A DNA stretch of 64,000 bases, from assembly GCA_950295325.1 (NCBI GenBank), contig OX485803.1, positions 18,414,001 to 18,478,000 of the forward strand, given 5' to 3'. A model generated the notes under the pieces. The model saw nothing but the letters and a program-made list of their open reading frames with translations, made no database searches and was not told where the DNA came from. Made by a program: the position numbers and the translations under genes. Below are positions 24,857 through 36,685 of this stretch, piece after piece. The number at the start of each line of letters is the position of its first letter. The first letter of the stretch is position 1. Source of the stretch: Polytrichum commune (taxonomy: Eukaryota; Streptophyta; Polytrichopsida; Polytrichales; Polytrichaceae).

Positions 24857-24857
24857 T
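24813..24857. repeat. (CT)n(AT)n compound microsatellite
   Basis: A CT run of about 30 bases passes directly into an AT run. The 159-codon plus-strand frame spanning it encodes serine/leucine repeats from the CT tract and is not considered a gene. Confidence 0.95.
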
Positions 24858-25708
24858 ATTTTATTTTTGGATTTTATAAAATACTTGTGTTTGCAACTGA
24901 AAGAGTTTGGATATTGTCTGCAAAGATTATGAAGGATCGGAGTCCTAATATTCAATGTATCAAAATAGCGAATGTATTAGATATTTGTATCACATTTCAA
25001 GGAAGCATAACACCCTATGTCACATCATGGTTAATTGTGATCAACATATGGCTAACGGGCTCACATTCGTGCCGGAACATGGATACGGGCGTTACATTTA
25101 TTTATTTATTTATATTTGTACCAAGATAGCAATTTGGGAACACATTACCAGCTCGAATGGGACAACCAATTGGGAGCATAGAGGGTATCGGATTGCTATG
25201 AACAATGTGTTTTATTTGAAGACATTGTATGCTTGTAAATATATCCAATGTAGAACCCAATAGTGAGGGCATGGCTACATGTTTTGTTCTTTGAGTTGGG
25301 TCCCCACCAATCTTATAAAGGTAGATGGGGTCTAACAATAACGTGATCCCCATACATTCATTCCCATGGGATCCCTACACACTTTGCCGAAGTCATTGAT
25401 GCTACACTGATTATCCCAATTTGTGTGTGTTACTATGCGGAGTTATGCAGTGTTATAACTTTTTATTAAGAATGTAATATTTTACCAAGCAAAATCATTT
25501 ATGCTCTATAATGTTTGAACAACCTATTGAAACGTTTGTTAGTAAAAATTGAACTCTTAAGTAAGACGTTACTGCACTGCATAACTTGGAACGGTAACAT
25601 GCACTAATTGGGATAATCATTGTAGTTCCATAGCTGAATTGAAGTTAAGTTGTATTGAAATAATATGGTGATCCAATGTAAAATTGACTACATTTCAATC
25701 TTAGATAA

Positions 25709-26209
25709 GGGCCACTTCACACACAAGCCAAGAGCCGTGACCATGATATTGTGAGAACCCAAACGAAAGTGTCCAAAGGCCGTCCCAAGACACCTCCAAA
25801 GTCACATAGTGTAGTCACAAACCCTCAAGTGTAGTGTGAAGTCGTTTGTGACCAGGCTCTCAACCAAATACTATTTCAACGAATTCTCTTCACGTAGGTC
25901 CTCACACATGATAACATAGAATAAATCAACGGTTGTGAGCGTTCGGAGTGCCACGGTCTCCCAATCTGGTGCTAAGCCTATCTCCGAGAGGTGGTTTTTG
26001 AAAATAGTACAAGTGACCATGAAACATGATCCGTTCGATGCCACGTAGAAATCCACGTAGACTTTACATCCATCTTGCATTCACATACTCCATTGGTCCC
26101 TCAAGCGTGGTGTGAAGTAGCGAACTTGGACCGGCTCCGCCTTTTCCAGCAATGAGAGTGCTTGAAGTGTAATGGTCACGGGCTCTCAGTCTCGTGTGTG
26201 AAGTGGCCC
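25709..26209. mobile_element. Tourist/Harbinger-like MITE (second family member)
   Basis: This 501-bp element starts GGGCCACTTCACACACAAGC and ends GTGTGTGAAGTGGCCC, with TAA on both sides (25706-25708 and 26210-26212). The first 13 bases are identical to the element at 22693, but the interiors differ. This suggests mobilisation by one transposase that recognises the termini. No transposase frame is present. Confidence 0.85.
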
Positions 26210-26276
26210 TAAGATTGGCTCAATGCAAATAGCAAGACATGTAGGCCGGGCCCAATAGCAAGCACATTGCTCATTA

Positions 26277-26826
26277 CAGTCCACCCTCTATAAATGTTAC
26301 ACCTATAAGTGTTAACCCTCTGTAAATGTTAACTTTCTTCTACTCCCCACATATTGCACACTATAAATGTTAAACGTGTTAACTGTTAACAAAATGGTAC
26401 TCCCTTCTTTGTAAATTTGACTCTATAAATGTTAACGAATGAAATACAACCATAATATGGATGATCAAAACTACACATCCAAGTACATGGAATCACGTTC
26501 ATGTGATGTGTCCAAGTATGTGGGTTTGTTGGTGCAGATTGAGAAATATTTGCAAGTTGTGCATGCAGATGAATCTCATCAAAGAACCATTGATTCATAC
26601 TTCACCCATGATTTGTAAACTTGATATTGAATAAAGTTTTGATTGGGTTTGCAATTTTATGAATGGTATTCTCTCACAAGGACTCTTCACAATTGCTTAT
26701 ATTTATAAATGTTAAGATTTGTATATTGCTCAAAAAAATAATTTTATAATTTTATAATTGTTAACACCTCTATAAATGTTAACTTTGATCCACTCCCGAG
26801 GGTTAACATTTATAGAGGGTAGACTG
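26277..26826. mobile_element. pogo-like (Tc1/mariner) element remnant
   Basis: The left end CAGTCCACCCTCTATAAATG and right end CATTTATAGAGGGTAGACTG are inverted repeats flanked by TA (26275-26276 and 26827-26828). The CAGT...CCTCTATAAAT terminus resembles plant pogo/Lemi-type elements, which duplicate TA. The motif TATAAATGTTAAC recurs several times near both ends as subterminal repeats. A short plus-strand frame at about 26536-26618 (IEKYLQVVHADESHQRTIDS, then YFTHDL-stop) could be the last exon of a transposase, but the rest is gone. It is non-autonomous as seen. Confidence 0.7.
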
Positions 26827-27019
26827 TAGTTGTACTTTGGCAGTTCCCCTTGTGTGTAAGTTACACATGATTTTTACACATGAATTTGGGAACCCTCCAC
26901 ATAGCCCTGATAGAGATTTGGGTTTGTGTGCCAGAATGGTGATTGGAATGTACTTTCATTCCACACATATATTTGTCATGGCATGCTAACACTATTTGGA
27001 ATCTATTTAACTGATTCGT

Positions 27020-27094
27020 ACTCCTGGGAGCGATCCAATGTTTGGGGAGATTTTTGGGCATAACTGGTTGAGATCCTAGTGTTTCCAAGTCCAA
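27020..27094 (-). repeat. Dispersed repeat block shared with 38.07-38.14 kb
   Basis: On the minus strand this block reads DLETLGSQPVMPKNLPKHW. The plus strand at about 38067-38126 reads DLQTIGSQSIMPKNLPDHW. The DNA is also similar (GGAGATTTTTGGGCATAA in one orientation). Each block lies next to a copy of the CTACACTAAAT MITE family, so both may derive from one larger duplicated unit. Whether the peptide was ever translated is unknown. Confidence 0.6.
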
Positions 27095-27230
27095 CCGTTT
27101 TTTGTTTTTTGTTTTTGGGTCATCTTTCGGTTTCTCTTTATCAGTTTGAAGTGTGTTCTAATAATTCCTCTAAATCGATCGGTGATTTTCTTGAAATCTC
27201 GATTTTCAATCCGTTATTTCTCAAACTCGA

Positions 27231-28413
27231 CTACACTAAAAATGATATTTCGTGTCACCAATTCTAGGTGTCGTGCTCAATACTAATTGTAAACCGCGGT
27301 TTTAGTGTCACCAAAACTATGTGTTAACCCAACGGTATTTGTCATTCCTTGTAATTTTTTTTGGGGGATACAGATTTACAGTGTTGCAATTACTGTCACT
27401 TATCAAGTGATTTTTCATCCGAATTTCAATTTTCCATGACAACATTTCATCACAAGTTGCTGACAAGAGAAGGTGGGGTTTTGGCCAACGGATGAACTCA
27501 TCCATCATGCATGACAGTATTTTAGACCTTAGATAGCTAGCCAACTAGCATCACCTAGCTAAAATTTCCGGGCCCCGATTTGTCACTTAGCTTTTAAAAC
27601 CTAAGATTCTTACTCAACTTTAGCTAGCTAACTTTTTCAAAACTCTCATTTTCACTTAACTTTGACTAGCTAAACATTTGTGTGACATGCATGTTCATTC
27701 TAAACCAGAGAAAAATCCATTCAAACGAAACCAAACAATATATAATTAATTTAATTGCTCTCGGTTGGTTATGTATTTTCATTTGTTGCACAAGGAAATT
27801 GAAAGTCTTAAAATCAACACCACATATAATCAACTTCCTCACTTTTGACTGGCACTAGTGATAGATCATTATCTTCGTCATCATCCTCATTATCATCAAC
27901 ACCTTCTTCTTCATCATCATCATCATCTTCTTCATTTTCATTATCATTGGAATTGTCAATGTCATTTGGCAATTAAGGATGAGATGGAATTAAGGTATTC
28001 TAAATTGGAGATTCCGCAACATCTGTTGGATTATTAGGAATTAGGCTCATGTTTAGTTTCAAAAACATCGTTGCTACAACCAGTTTGGGTGTGAGAGATG
28101 ACCGTTTGGGTGCAATGACATCATTCATTCCACCAAGATTACATTCAAATTTCAATTAGCTATTAGCTAACTTCAGCTAGCTAACTTTCCTCACACGGAT
28201 TATGGCATTTAGTTTTAGCTAGCTATTGTTTTGAGGCACCAAATTCTTACATAGCTTTAGCTAGTCGGAGCTTTTAGCTAGCTAAATAGCTGCCCACTTA
28301 GTTAGTTGTCCGAGGTCTGTAGTATTTGTAAACTTATTCATAAGAAGTGTCATCCGAAAAGTTACCATAGTGACATTAAATACTCTATGACAATGTATAT
28401 CATATTTAGTGTA
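27231..28413. repeat. MITE, CTACACTAAAT family (copy 3), interrupted by a nested insertion
   Basis: The left half (27231-27522) starts CTACACTAAAAATGATATTT and runs collinear with copies 1 and 2. The right half (28321-28413) resumes at AGTATTTGTAAACTTATTCA and ends ATTTAGTGTAG. The 0.8-kb sequence between them is absent from copy 2 at the matching point, so it is a later insertion. A short partial terminal duplication appears near the right end (two TAAATA/CATATTTAGTG blocks). Confidence 0.8.
27523..28319. mobile_element. Nested hAT-like non-autonomous transposon
   Basis: The insertion begins TAGACCTTAGATAGCTAG and its inverted right end begins CAGACCTCGGACAACTAA, imperfect terminal repeats of about 17 bp. 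AGTATTT stands directly outside both ends (27516-27522 and 28321-28327). With one mismatch this extends to an 8-bp duplication, the hAT size. The uninterrupted site in copy 2 reads GACAATATTTGTTCAC, which confirms the junction. Many TAGCTAG motifs cluster near both ends, like hAT subterminal repeats. The centre holds a TCA/TTC-rich tract near 27860-27945. There is no transposase. Confidence 0.75.
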
Positions 28414-28754
28414 GTTCCAATTTTCCTTGTTCAATTGGAGTGATTTGGTGGGTTTACATTAGGGTCCGGGTCCGGTCCGGATCCAAGAAAGTTGGGTTCC
28501 AAAACACCCCTTAGTGGACTCAAGATTGAACTCAAGCTTGAATTTTGGTTTTTCAAAAGGTATGTGGGTCTAAATGGTTGCTTTTTTTTTACTAGCCCTC
28601 TTCTACTAGGATATGAAACAATACAATTAGTACAAGATGGTTACTAATCCAAATCAAGGTTGTAGACACTTTCCTTGATATCTTTGGAACTCATATGAAT
28701 ATCTTATTGATGATCAAAGTGAAGACTATTGTGCTCATCAAATGGTCATATTAG

Positions 28755-28823
28755 CCCGCCCCCCCCGCCCCCCCCGCCCCCCCCCCCACCCCCCCACCCC
28801 CCCACCCCCCCACCCCCCCCCCA
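28755..28823. repeat. C-rich low-complexity tract
   Basis: Runs of 6-9 cytosines are broken by single G (first part) or A (second part), about 69 bases in all. It is prone to sequencing or assembly error, and G-quadruplex capable on the minus strand. Confidence 0.95.
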
Positions 28824-31800
28824 CCAAGTTGGCTATAGAATCTAGAATTGTTATCATATTTTGAGCATACAACCCTTTTTAACCGTTTATTGCCCCTAGT
28901 GACATGAGGGGTCATCTCTTGCCATGAGAGTGTTCTAGATGGCAACCTCACATCATCATCCAAGGCTCCCACTTGGCATGGTGATTCGTACATAATTCAA
29001 GAAGAGATAAGCACAAGTCCGATTAGATCTCAATTTGATATGAAAGAGTATGATGCTCCAAGGTGTATTTGATCCTTATAGAAGGTCACCAAAACTTGAG
29101 CAAGGTGGCAAGTTTTCTTGCCCATGAGTGTTGCCCCTTGTGAGAATCAAGTATCATTAGCAATTTGAGCAACAACCCAAAGCAAACATGCTCCAAAGAT
29201 GGCATTCCAATTCAATATGTGAGAAACTCATCATTTGGTCAATGAACTTTGAACCCCTCTAGAAGAGGCATATGAACTCCATATTTGAGAATTCAAATCT
29301 CACATTTATGTATTCCAATTTTGTGCATATTTTAATCAAGGGTTTACATCCATCCCATCATCCAAATATGGAAATAACAAGATTTTCACTAGCTGCCCCA
29401 ACTTCATAACTTCAAACTTTGCAACCAATGGATCTTAGATATGTTGGAATGATGATATTTTTGCTCCCACACTTCATTATGAAGTTACTTTCTACACACA
29501 AGTGGCCGATCAAAACAAATGTTGATGATAATGAGCTCAATCGCCCTCAAAATCAAGGGTGGTCGGAAAACACATCTTTTTGTATTTGTCCTTGGAGCCA
29601 CACTTTACCACATACCACTCAAATACGGGTGTCCGACAAAGATGAGTAATCAAATAAGGCATGTCTACCTTAGGACGAGGTAATGTCTTGAGTTGAGACT
29701 CACACGATTTCATAAGAAAGTGGTGCCACATTGCATCACTTCATTTTCTCATACTTTAAATTCAACTCCTCGTAAAAGTGTCTTGGGCCCAAATTTTACT
29801 CTCAACTCATAGGATTGCTCACTTTTGGAGTTTCTTTGGTCTTGGACTCTAATGCAAACTCACAATTAATGCACTGGGTTGAGAAACCATGCTATCTCCA
29901 ACCTTGAGCTCATCATCTTTCTCATCCTTTAATCAAACATGCAAAAAAGTAAAAGCCAGCTCGACTTTTGGCTCCAAGAAGTTTCAGTGAATGTAGATTA
30001 CAAGTTTTGGGTTGCGAAATGCTGTAATTTTGTTACCAAATATAATTGAAGGATGCTATGTTTTACATGGACAACACAACAGATAGTATGCACTTTGTAG
30101 AACATAAGAACACTTAACTTACATTCTTTTTGAGAAGTTATAGCACTGTGCAATTCGAAATGGTCATCCGGACTCACAAAAACAAGCATTGCAATAACAG
30201 CAATCAATCAACCAGAGTAGAGGCGCTCACAACCAGAAACTTCTTCGTACTTTAGAGAAAATGTTTTGTGTCACTATGTTAATCACCCTCAAGAAAATAT
30301 CATTGACACTAAAAGTCTTTCTTGTGATATATGTTATTCTCTTATATGAGCAAGCTATCTGTAGTTTGCGACATTCATCTCTCTGAATTGAGTACCATGG
30401 GGGGGGGGGTAGGATAAAACATTTGCCTCCCAAGGTTGTGGAGCACTAGACAAAAATAAATATGGCCACTGATGCTAAATCGTTAAGTGAGCTAAAGTAC
30501 GCTTAACTGATTTTTTAAAAGGTCCACTTCATTTCCCCTACCTAGTGGCTGCCACGCTACTTCTGCCTCATTCTCCCCACCTATTGAAAACGATTTGGAG
30601 TTCTTCGCATCAATCACTTTTGGGCAAGAGAGAAAAGAAACAGCTCTCCATAATATCAAGTCTTCTCAGAAACACCCTGGCTTTTGAAGGGAAAAACATA
30701 GACAACAGGTTCTTTGATCCAAATTATATGATTCAACCAGACTCAAAATGCACAAATATGACCTACAAGTGTTCACATAGGATAAGCAAAGTCTAATCAG
30801 AGCTATTCTAGAGTGAGAACCAGTTCAATCAAGATCATGAAAATTTCCTGATCCAGAGACACCCTCCAGAGTGTCGTGCACTACTTGTTTGATGTAGGAT
30901 CAGACTGAAGAACCTGTGTTAGTACGTCACAAAAACAGATGGCAGAGGTGATTCTTGTACGGGTATTATGAGAGCACCTGCAAATTATGGGAAGGAAAGG
31001 TTGCAGAAGATACCATCCAGACTATAACTGAAAACTTCTGAACCTCACATGGTAGTGTGTACACAGATCATCTTGACACCTCTCTAAGACCCCAACCGAG
31101 ACCTCACACATAATTTACCTGAGGGCTTACCTTGCACTTCACCTTCGCACAACGCCAATAATACCAGTGCAATGCACCATCTAGTAAAAATGTAGCAAGC
31201 CTCTGCACAAAAAATCTGGAATCCACCAGCCTTTCTTGTGCAGATCAATATCACAAATGTCAGTTAGCCATGTATGAGCAAACAGTACAGTTGATACCTT
31301 AAATATCAAAGCTGCACAGCACACCCACCATCTGATTAGACAGCTAGCACCTGCGCCCCTGCTGGGAGAAAAAGATTGGAAGATGAGCTGCCAGCACATA
31401 TGCCAGAAAAAGAAGAGGGACGGCAGGAGCAGCAAGAATCAGCTGAACTGCACACTTTGTGACCCAACAGATTTCGACAGAGACCCAGCAGCTGCAGCTC
31501 AGCTATTCCCAGAGTCGGCAGACAGCAACCACCACAGCTCAGCTACTACACCAGGATTATGGCGTATTCCCACGACCCCACTCAGCACTATCACAATACC
31601 CAAAGTATGAACATTCCAGGCATGTCAGACTGCTTCAAAGAGAATGTTCCCACACTCTTGTAAAATACCACTGTTCCCATTGACGTGTTTTGAACCTTCA
31701 CAGTTCTGTATAGAGCAGTCGATAAAGGAAGCAGAATCTAGAAACTACTCTAATGATACCTGTCTCCCTGTAAGATGAAAAAAATCGTCTTGTGTCCTAG

Positions 31801-32462
31801 ATCTGAGGATAGATGTAAACTGTGGAAGCTGGAGCACCCTTATCATAACCGTATCATAACCCTCTACCCTCTAAATTCCAGCACGATCCTACTGTTGCAA
31901 ACTACAAGGGAGACAAACCAGGTCAACAAACTAACCAGCCAAACACATCCACAATGATGAAACCTGCCAATTCAGTAACTTCCTGCTCTCCATCCATTCA
32001 CCAACTAGAGCTGGCTCCATTAGTTCCCAAAATGCTTAACATTTCCTGCCCAATGATGCTGCATAAAACACAAGTTGCCATATTACTATATATGAGGTGC
32101 CTTATTCTACAAAGTTCCAGGCCAGCTTAAAGCTAAAGCTTTAAAACCATTACATAAAATCCATGTTTCAGATTCCATTTAATTTTTTTTAATACATCTC
32201 ATTTAAACAGGCAACTAATCTCCTACTCAGTACATTGCAGCAAATGACAAGATAACTTTTATGATGTATCAAAATGTTCAAAGTTGGATTCAAATTCAAG
32301 TTCAACTGTAATGGCGTCTCGCTTAACACACTTATGAAAGATAAGAATCACCGAGCCCAGAAGGTATAAGTTGGTTTAAAGTGATTCATTCCACAAGGAT
32401 GTAGTGCTCAGAAAGAAGATAAAGTGCACAAAGCTCAGGATGGTAGAATGTCTATGTAACCT
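28824..32462. other. Intergenic DNA downstream of the SR protein gene
   Basis: Only short frames without domains are seen. The part near 32.0-32.46 kb should include the 3' UTR of the minus-strand SR protein gene. A G-homopolymer of about 10 lies near 30400. A fragment near 29605 (ACCACTCAAATACGGGTGTC) recurs in diverged form near 52961 inside a CFAP43 intron, so dispersed repeats are present here too. Confidence 0.5.
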
Positions 32463-35400
32463 TTAGGGGCCATCAGAAGGGGCTGGAGAGGAACTATGAG
32501 GCGGTTCAGGGGTACTCGTGCGAGGTTGCCCTGGAGAAAGACTACGTTGACGGGGTGAGATGCTCCTGTTGTCTGGTGAAGCTGACATTTCACGTCCAGT
32601 TGGTGACAATATGTGATCTGGTGATTCACTACCCCTGTGTGAAACAACATATTTGTGAGATATTTCCAAGATTCAGATATGGCTCAAACCAGGATTGTAG
32701 AAATCCATGGTTGGCAGACTTCACAAGAAATTGCAGCTGTTCATAAGAGCAAGATTCCTATGCATCCAGTAAATTTCATCCTATTTGAAAGTGGCTATAC
32801 AGTGCAAGTGGAAGCCTAGGTGGCAAACCCTGGCAGTGGCTTGATGAGATAACTTGCCTGACAGGTGACAAGTCCCCATTTCTTACAGCCACCTCTTTCA
32901 CTGGCTCTTCTGAGTCTGAGCGCCTGCCTGGACTTCGACTCATGCTCCGGCTAGGACTGCAAGAAACATTCTTTCTCCATGGGCTGGTGCTTGGCTTTCT
33001 TCGAGGACTGACTGCCCTCCTTGGACTGCAGTACAAAAGAGCAAAAGAGACCTCATGTTGTCAAAAATAGTACACAAAATTTTGCCTTTGAGAAAGAGAA
33101 TTGGGATAGGCAATTGAGATCCCATAATGTATTCGCCCCTAAAGGGTGAGACAAGTAATATCTGGAAAATACACACATCTTTGATAAATCATGTTCATGT
33201 AATCCTAAAGTACCTGTGGCTTTCATGAGGAGAAGCCTTTGGTCTGTCTGACATGCTACGGGATGTCCGCTTGACATCCACATCACCACGACCGCTTCGG
33301 CTTCGGCTTCGGCTGCGACTGCAGTTTCGGCTACGGCTTCGGCTCTGGCTTCGGCTGCGGCTCCGACTAAGGCTTCGGGTTGGACTGCGGCGTCGTGAGC
33401 TGTATCCCCTCTCTCTCTCCCGTTCCCCACCACGATATCTCTCTCGCTCATCACGATATTTATCCCTGTCCTCACGATACCTATCACGCTCATCACGATC
33501 CCGGCTGCGTCGGCGATAATCTCTTGCATACCGATCATCATCCTTGCTGGACTTTAGATCCCGGCTGCAGACAATCATTTATCCAGTCAACATCATAAGG
33601 AGACTTATATACCATCATAAGAAAGAACAGAGACATGGCAAGAAGACCAGTGAATGAGGACAAGAAGGTAACATGTAGACAGAAACAAATTCAACAATTT
33701 GAAAATTGAACCAGAGTAAACTATATACAAAAATAATTGTTCCTTAGTCTTATGTTCTTTTCTTTGGTTGCCATGGTGACATTGAGGGTTCGTCCTGTTT
33801 CTCAAGTGAAAATAATATATTTCTAGCTGAATCTGAATTCTTCAACTCCAATTCCGAGGTCAATATTTCTAACTAGATTGACCCTTGAATTGCTCAAAAT
33901 CAGGGAAATTGAAGAATGAAACCACTGATGAGTAATTCTCATGACAAGGAATGACACAATGCCAGCAGACTACTCTACTAATGAACAATATATCTGTACA
34001 TAATGTGCACACCAGCCACTTGATGAGTCCAATAGGCAATTGAGACAACATCACACCATCATCTTAGACATAAATTGAAACAAGAAATAAATATACCTTG
34101 CACGCTTTGGGCTGCGGCTTCTGGATCTGCTAACTCTTTTCAGGTTTGCTTCAGTTATTCTTCCTCGTTGACTGCAAATCACCAGATTGAAAGGTGATGA
34201 AAAGTCTGAGTAGATCTGCAGACTAAAAGAACTCTTTTGCAGTGATGTACCATTATCGATGTAGTGTTACTTAGACATCACCATAACAGCACTTGCTGCT
34301 ACCATCAATATATGCAATGGCCACAATCGCGATGAAAATACTCATATACATCAGCTGGCACTCATCACTGAACTTCAAATTTGAACCTGGAAGCACACCA
34401 ATTACTATCCACTGACTTCTTATCTGGTGCCCATCTAACAAATACGAGATTTCATCTACATTGCCTGTAGTAGCTTGTTATCTGAGAAAGTATTAGCACC
34501 AATCTACACCATAAACTGAACACTTTAAGAAACAGTAGAAAATGTGCAATTGACAGACAGCTGCATCTATTAAGATACAGCAAGCCTGTCTGCTTACTTG
34601 TAAGGCCCATGCTATAAGTAGACCCCACACGATGGCAAAGGAACCATATGTTCATGATGTACAATATAACCTTTTTGTGCACATATCTAGACCTGGTTGC
34701 ACAATTTTGGGGACAGATTGGACTCCCTTTCCAAGGGTTGCTTCATGGCTGCCAGACTATGACAGCAGATCTTAGTAAGAGACTCACATTGGCTCATCCT
34801 TTCGACCATACTTCGCAAACTGCACCACGATGTGTCTTCCATCAACAGTCCTACCTGCATCAAACCAACATACATAAAGGAGGTATTAGGTAACATCAAA
34901 TCACTTACATGGTCTCCATCGCCCGACCATACTTCGCATACTGAACCACCATGTCTCGCCCATCAACATTTCTGCCTGCATCGTGGAAAATCAGGTGCGG
35001 AAACAACTTAGATGTGGCTTGGAGAAGTCTGCCACATACGTTGACTGCTATTAAGAACTAGGACTCCGACCACACAAGTTCAACCAAGTGGCTGCTTGGC
35101 AGTACTTGTGATTTACCACATATTATATGAGATATCTCTACAATAGTGTCCGATAAAACTATCCTGTTAGGGGATGTAGAGGAGCCAACACTGAAGGTGA
35201 TAAGAAGGATTGGTGGGAAACCATCTAGGCGCTCTATTGCCTTCTGTGCCTCGTCAGCATACTTGTATCGTACGAATGCAAATCCTCGAGATTCTCCAGT
35301 CCTGACAAGATGACAGAATTTCCGGAAGTTAGGTCAAGATCGTCAACAACGACAACACAGGAAGAGATGGTTGATTCAAAAATACTAACAGCACCGAGCA

Positions 35401-36685
35401 TCAAGAAGAAAGGGAAAATAAATTAGGCCAATGCAGTCCATTATGGTTGCCTAATCAGTCCAAATAGAGTTATCGATCCAGCGATGAAAATGAATAACAC
35501 ACTCAAATGTTTTCCTAACAACATCTTCTACCTAAGAGAGATCGTTGCAGCGTAATATACCCTTATGAGACACCCTTACCTACGATCTCTTGGGATGAAA
35601 ATATCAACCACCTTCCCGTAACGGTCAAATAAGGGATAGAGATCATCTGCACTTGTTCCTGCAAACGAGGCAATCGGAATGAGAGAAGCGTAGGCAAAAA
35701 CGCTAGGACATCATCAAAATCGAGTTCCACGTGCTACTCACAAAGGAAAGAAAGGTGGCTGTCAGGAATGTAATAGACCGAAAACTGCGTCCAAAATAAT
35801 AAAAACGGAATTCACGCAATTGCAAAGCCTCTCACACGCAGGGGAGGTGACGGGAACCGAAACATAAGTTGTCTAAATCATTGAAGTAGAAAATGCACAG
35901 AAGATTGACTTCTAAATTACAACATGAACGTCAAGACGAACTTCAAGAAGCATCTATCGCTTTGTTTTACACACAACAAGAAATCCTCGTGCTTCAACCA
36001 CGAAGTAATGGAAGCTAATGGACAGAACACTGCGTTTGACATTAAAAATTTTGGAAAATCTAAAATTGCAAAACCTCTCACACGCAGGGGAGGTAGGAAC
36101 TGAAACATGAGTTCTCTAAGTCTTCAAAGTAGAAGACGCACAGAAGACTTTCCATGAACATTGACTTCTAAAACACAACATGAACGTCAAGACGAACTTC
36201 AAGAAGCACCTATCGCTTTGCTTTATGCACAAGAAGAAAATCCTCGTGCTTGCTTCAACCACGGAGCTTACTTACGAACCATGCCGCAGCAATGAAGAAG
36301 AGGCGCAATAAATGAAATAAAGAAACAAACAACTATCCGACAACAACGTCATCATCAATCAAGAAAATGATGATGCACGTCAGCCAAAGGTTTTCGCAAA
36401 CGAGAAATCGCGAGCAGCAATTTAATCAGAAATAACAGAAAACATCCAATGAAACTCGTGGAGAATGATTACCTACTCCGCTATGTCCAGAAGAAAAACT
36501 CCAAAAAAGAAAAAGAAAAAGACTCCAAAAAGTATCAAAAATCAAGCCGTCACGTCTCGAAGAACAATGCAATGGCGTTTGTATAAATCCGTCGCGCAAA
36601 ACTACTTACGGAAGGTGATGTTGAGCACGAGCAGGGAATACGTGTCCCTGATGTCCGGAGGGCCAGCTCTTCCGAAGTGCGACAT
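32463..36685 (-). CDS. SC35-like serine/arginine-rich splicing factor
   Basis: I model eight coding exons per transcript (minus strand, first to last): 36610-36685, 35580-35658, 35222-35301, one of 34909-34975 or 34788-34854, 34097-34171, 33214-33564, 32858-33025 and 32463-32634. All phases agree and give 355 aa. The start MSHFGRAGPPDIRDTYSLLV is diagnostic of plant SC35 (SRSF2-type). The RRM covers about residues 16-95, with RNP2 LLVLNI (18-23) and RNP1 RGFAFVRY (57-64). An RS domain follows with SRSRSRSPKR, a long RDRDERDRYR-type alternation and a run of SR dipeptides, then a C-terminal SP-rich tail ending PAPSDGP. SR proteins of this type bind pre-mRNA through the RRM and recruit U1 and U2AF in the nucleus. 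Intron 7 uses a GC donor. Two tandem versions of exon 4 exist. The 951-nt first intron holds a 0.25-kb duplication. Confidence 0.95.
32635..32857 (-). other. GC-AG intron (intron 7 of the SR gene)
   Basis: The upstream exon ends CCTGTCAG and the intron starts GCAAGT. The acceptor is CACACAG before GGGTAGTG. Phase 2 on both sides rejoins AG with G to make Arg and continues GSESPDH. A GT donor in a matching phase is not seen nearby. The flanking AG/GCAAGT is the strong exon-side consensus that GC donors need. Confidence 0.8.
34788..34854 (-). other. SR gene alternative exon 4b (67 nt)
   Basis: The exon encodes G-RTVDGRHIVVQFAKYGRKDEP, the last beta strand of the RRM and the start of the linker. 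It enters in phase 1 after a TGCAG acceptor and leaves in phase 2 at AT/GTGAGT. It matches exon 4a in length and phase and differs at 7 of 21 whole codons at the protein level. The phenylalanine in VQFAKYG is the residue found in canonical plant SC35. Confidence 0.9.
34909..34975 (-). other. SR gene alternative exon 4a (67 nt)
   Basis: The exon encodes G-RNVDGRDMVVQYAKYGRAMET. It has the same entry phase (1), exit phase (2) and length as exon 4b, and ends AT/GTAAGT. It is separated from 4b by just 54 nt. The charge at the start of the linker differs from 4b (RAMET against RKDEP), and Tyr replaces Phe in the last beta strand. Confidence 0.9.
35780..36270. repeat. Tandem duplication of about 245 bp in SR gene intron 1
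   Basis: Two copies share CCTCTCACACGCAGGGGAGG and ATGAACGTCAAGACGAACTT and CCTCGTGCTT in the same order. They differ by substitutions and small indels. Both lie within the first intron of the SR gene on its non-coding strand, and no exon-like frame is created. Confidence 0.88.

Noticed and set aside
24650-25129. 159-codon plus-strand frame
   Set aside because: It crosses a CT/AT microsatellite that supplies the Leu/Ser repeat; no domain.
28751-28993. Glycine-rich minus-strand frame
   Set aside because: The glycine run is the translation of a C-rich low-complexity tract.
33053-33541. 162-codon minus-strand frame
   Set aside because: It is an out-of-frame shadow of the RS-domain exon (33214-33564) of the SR protein gene.
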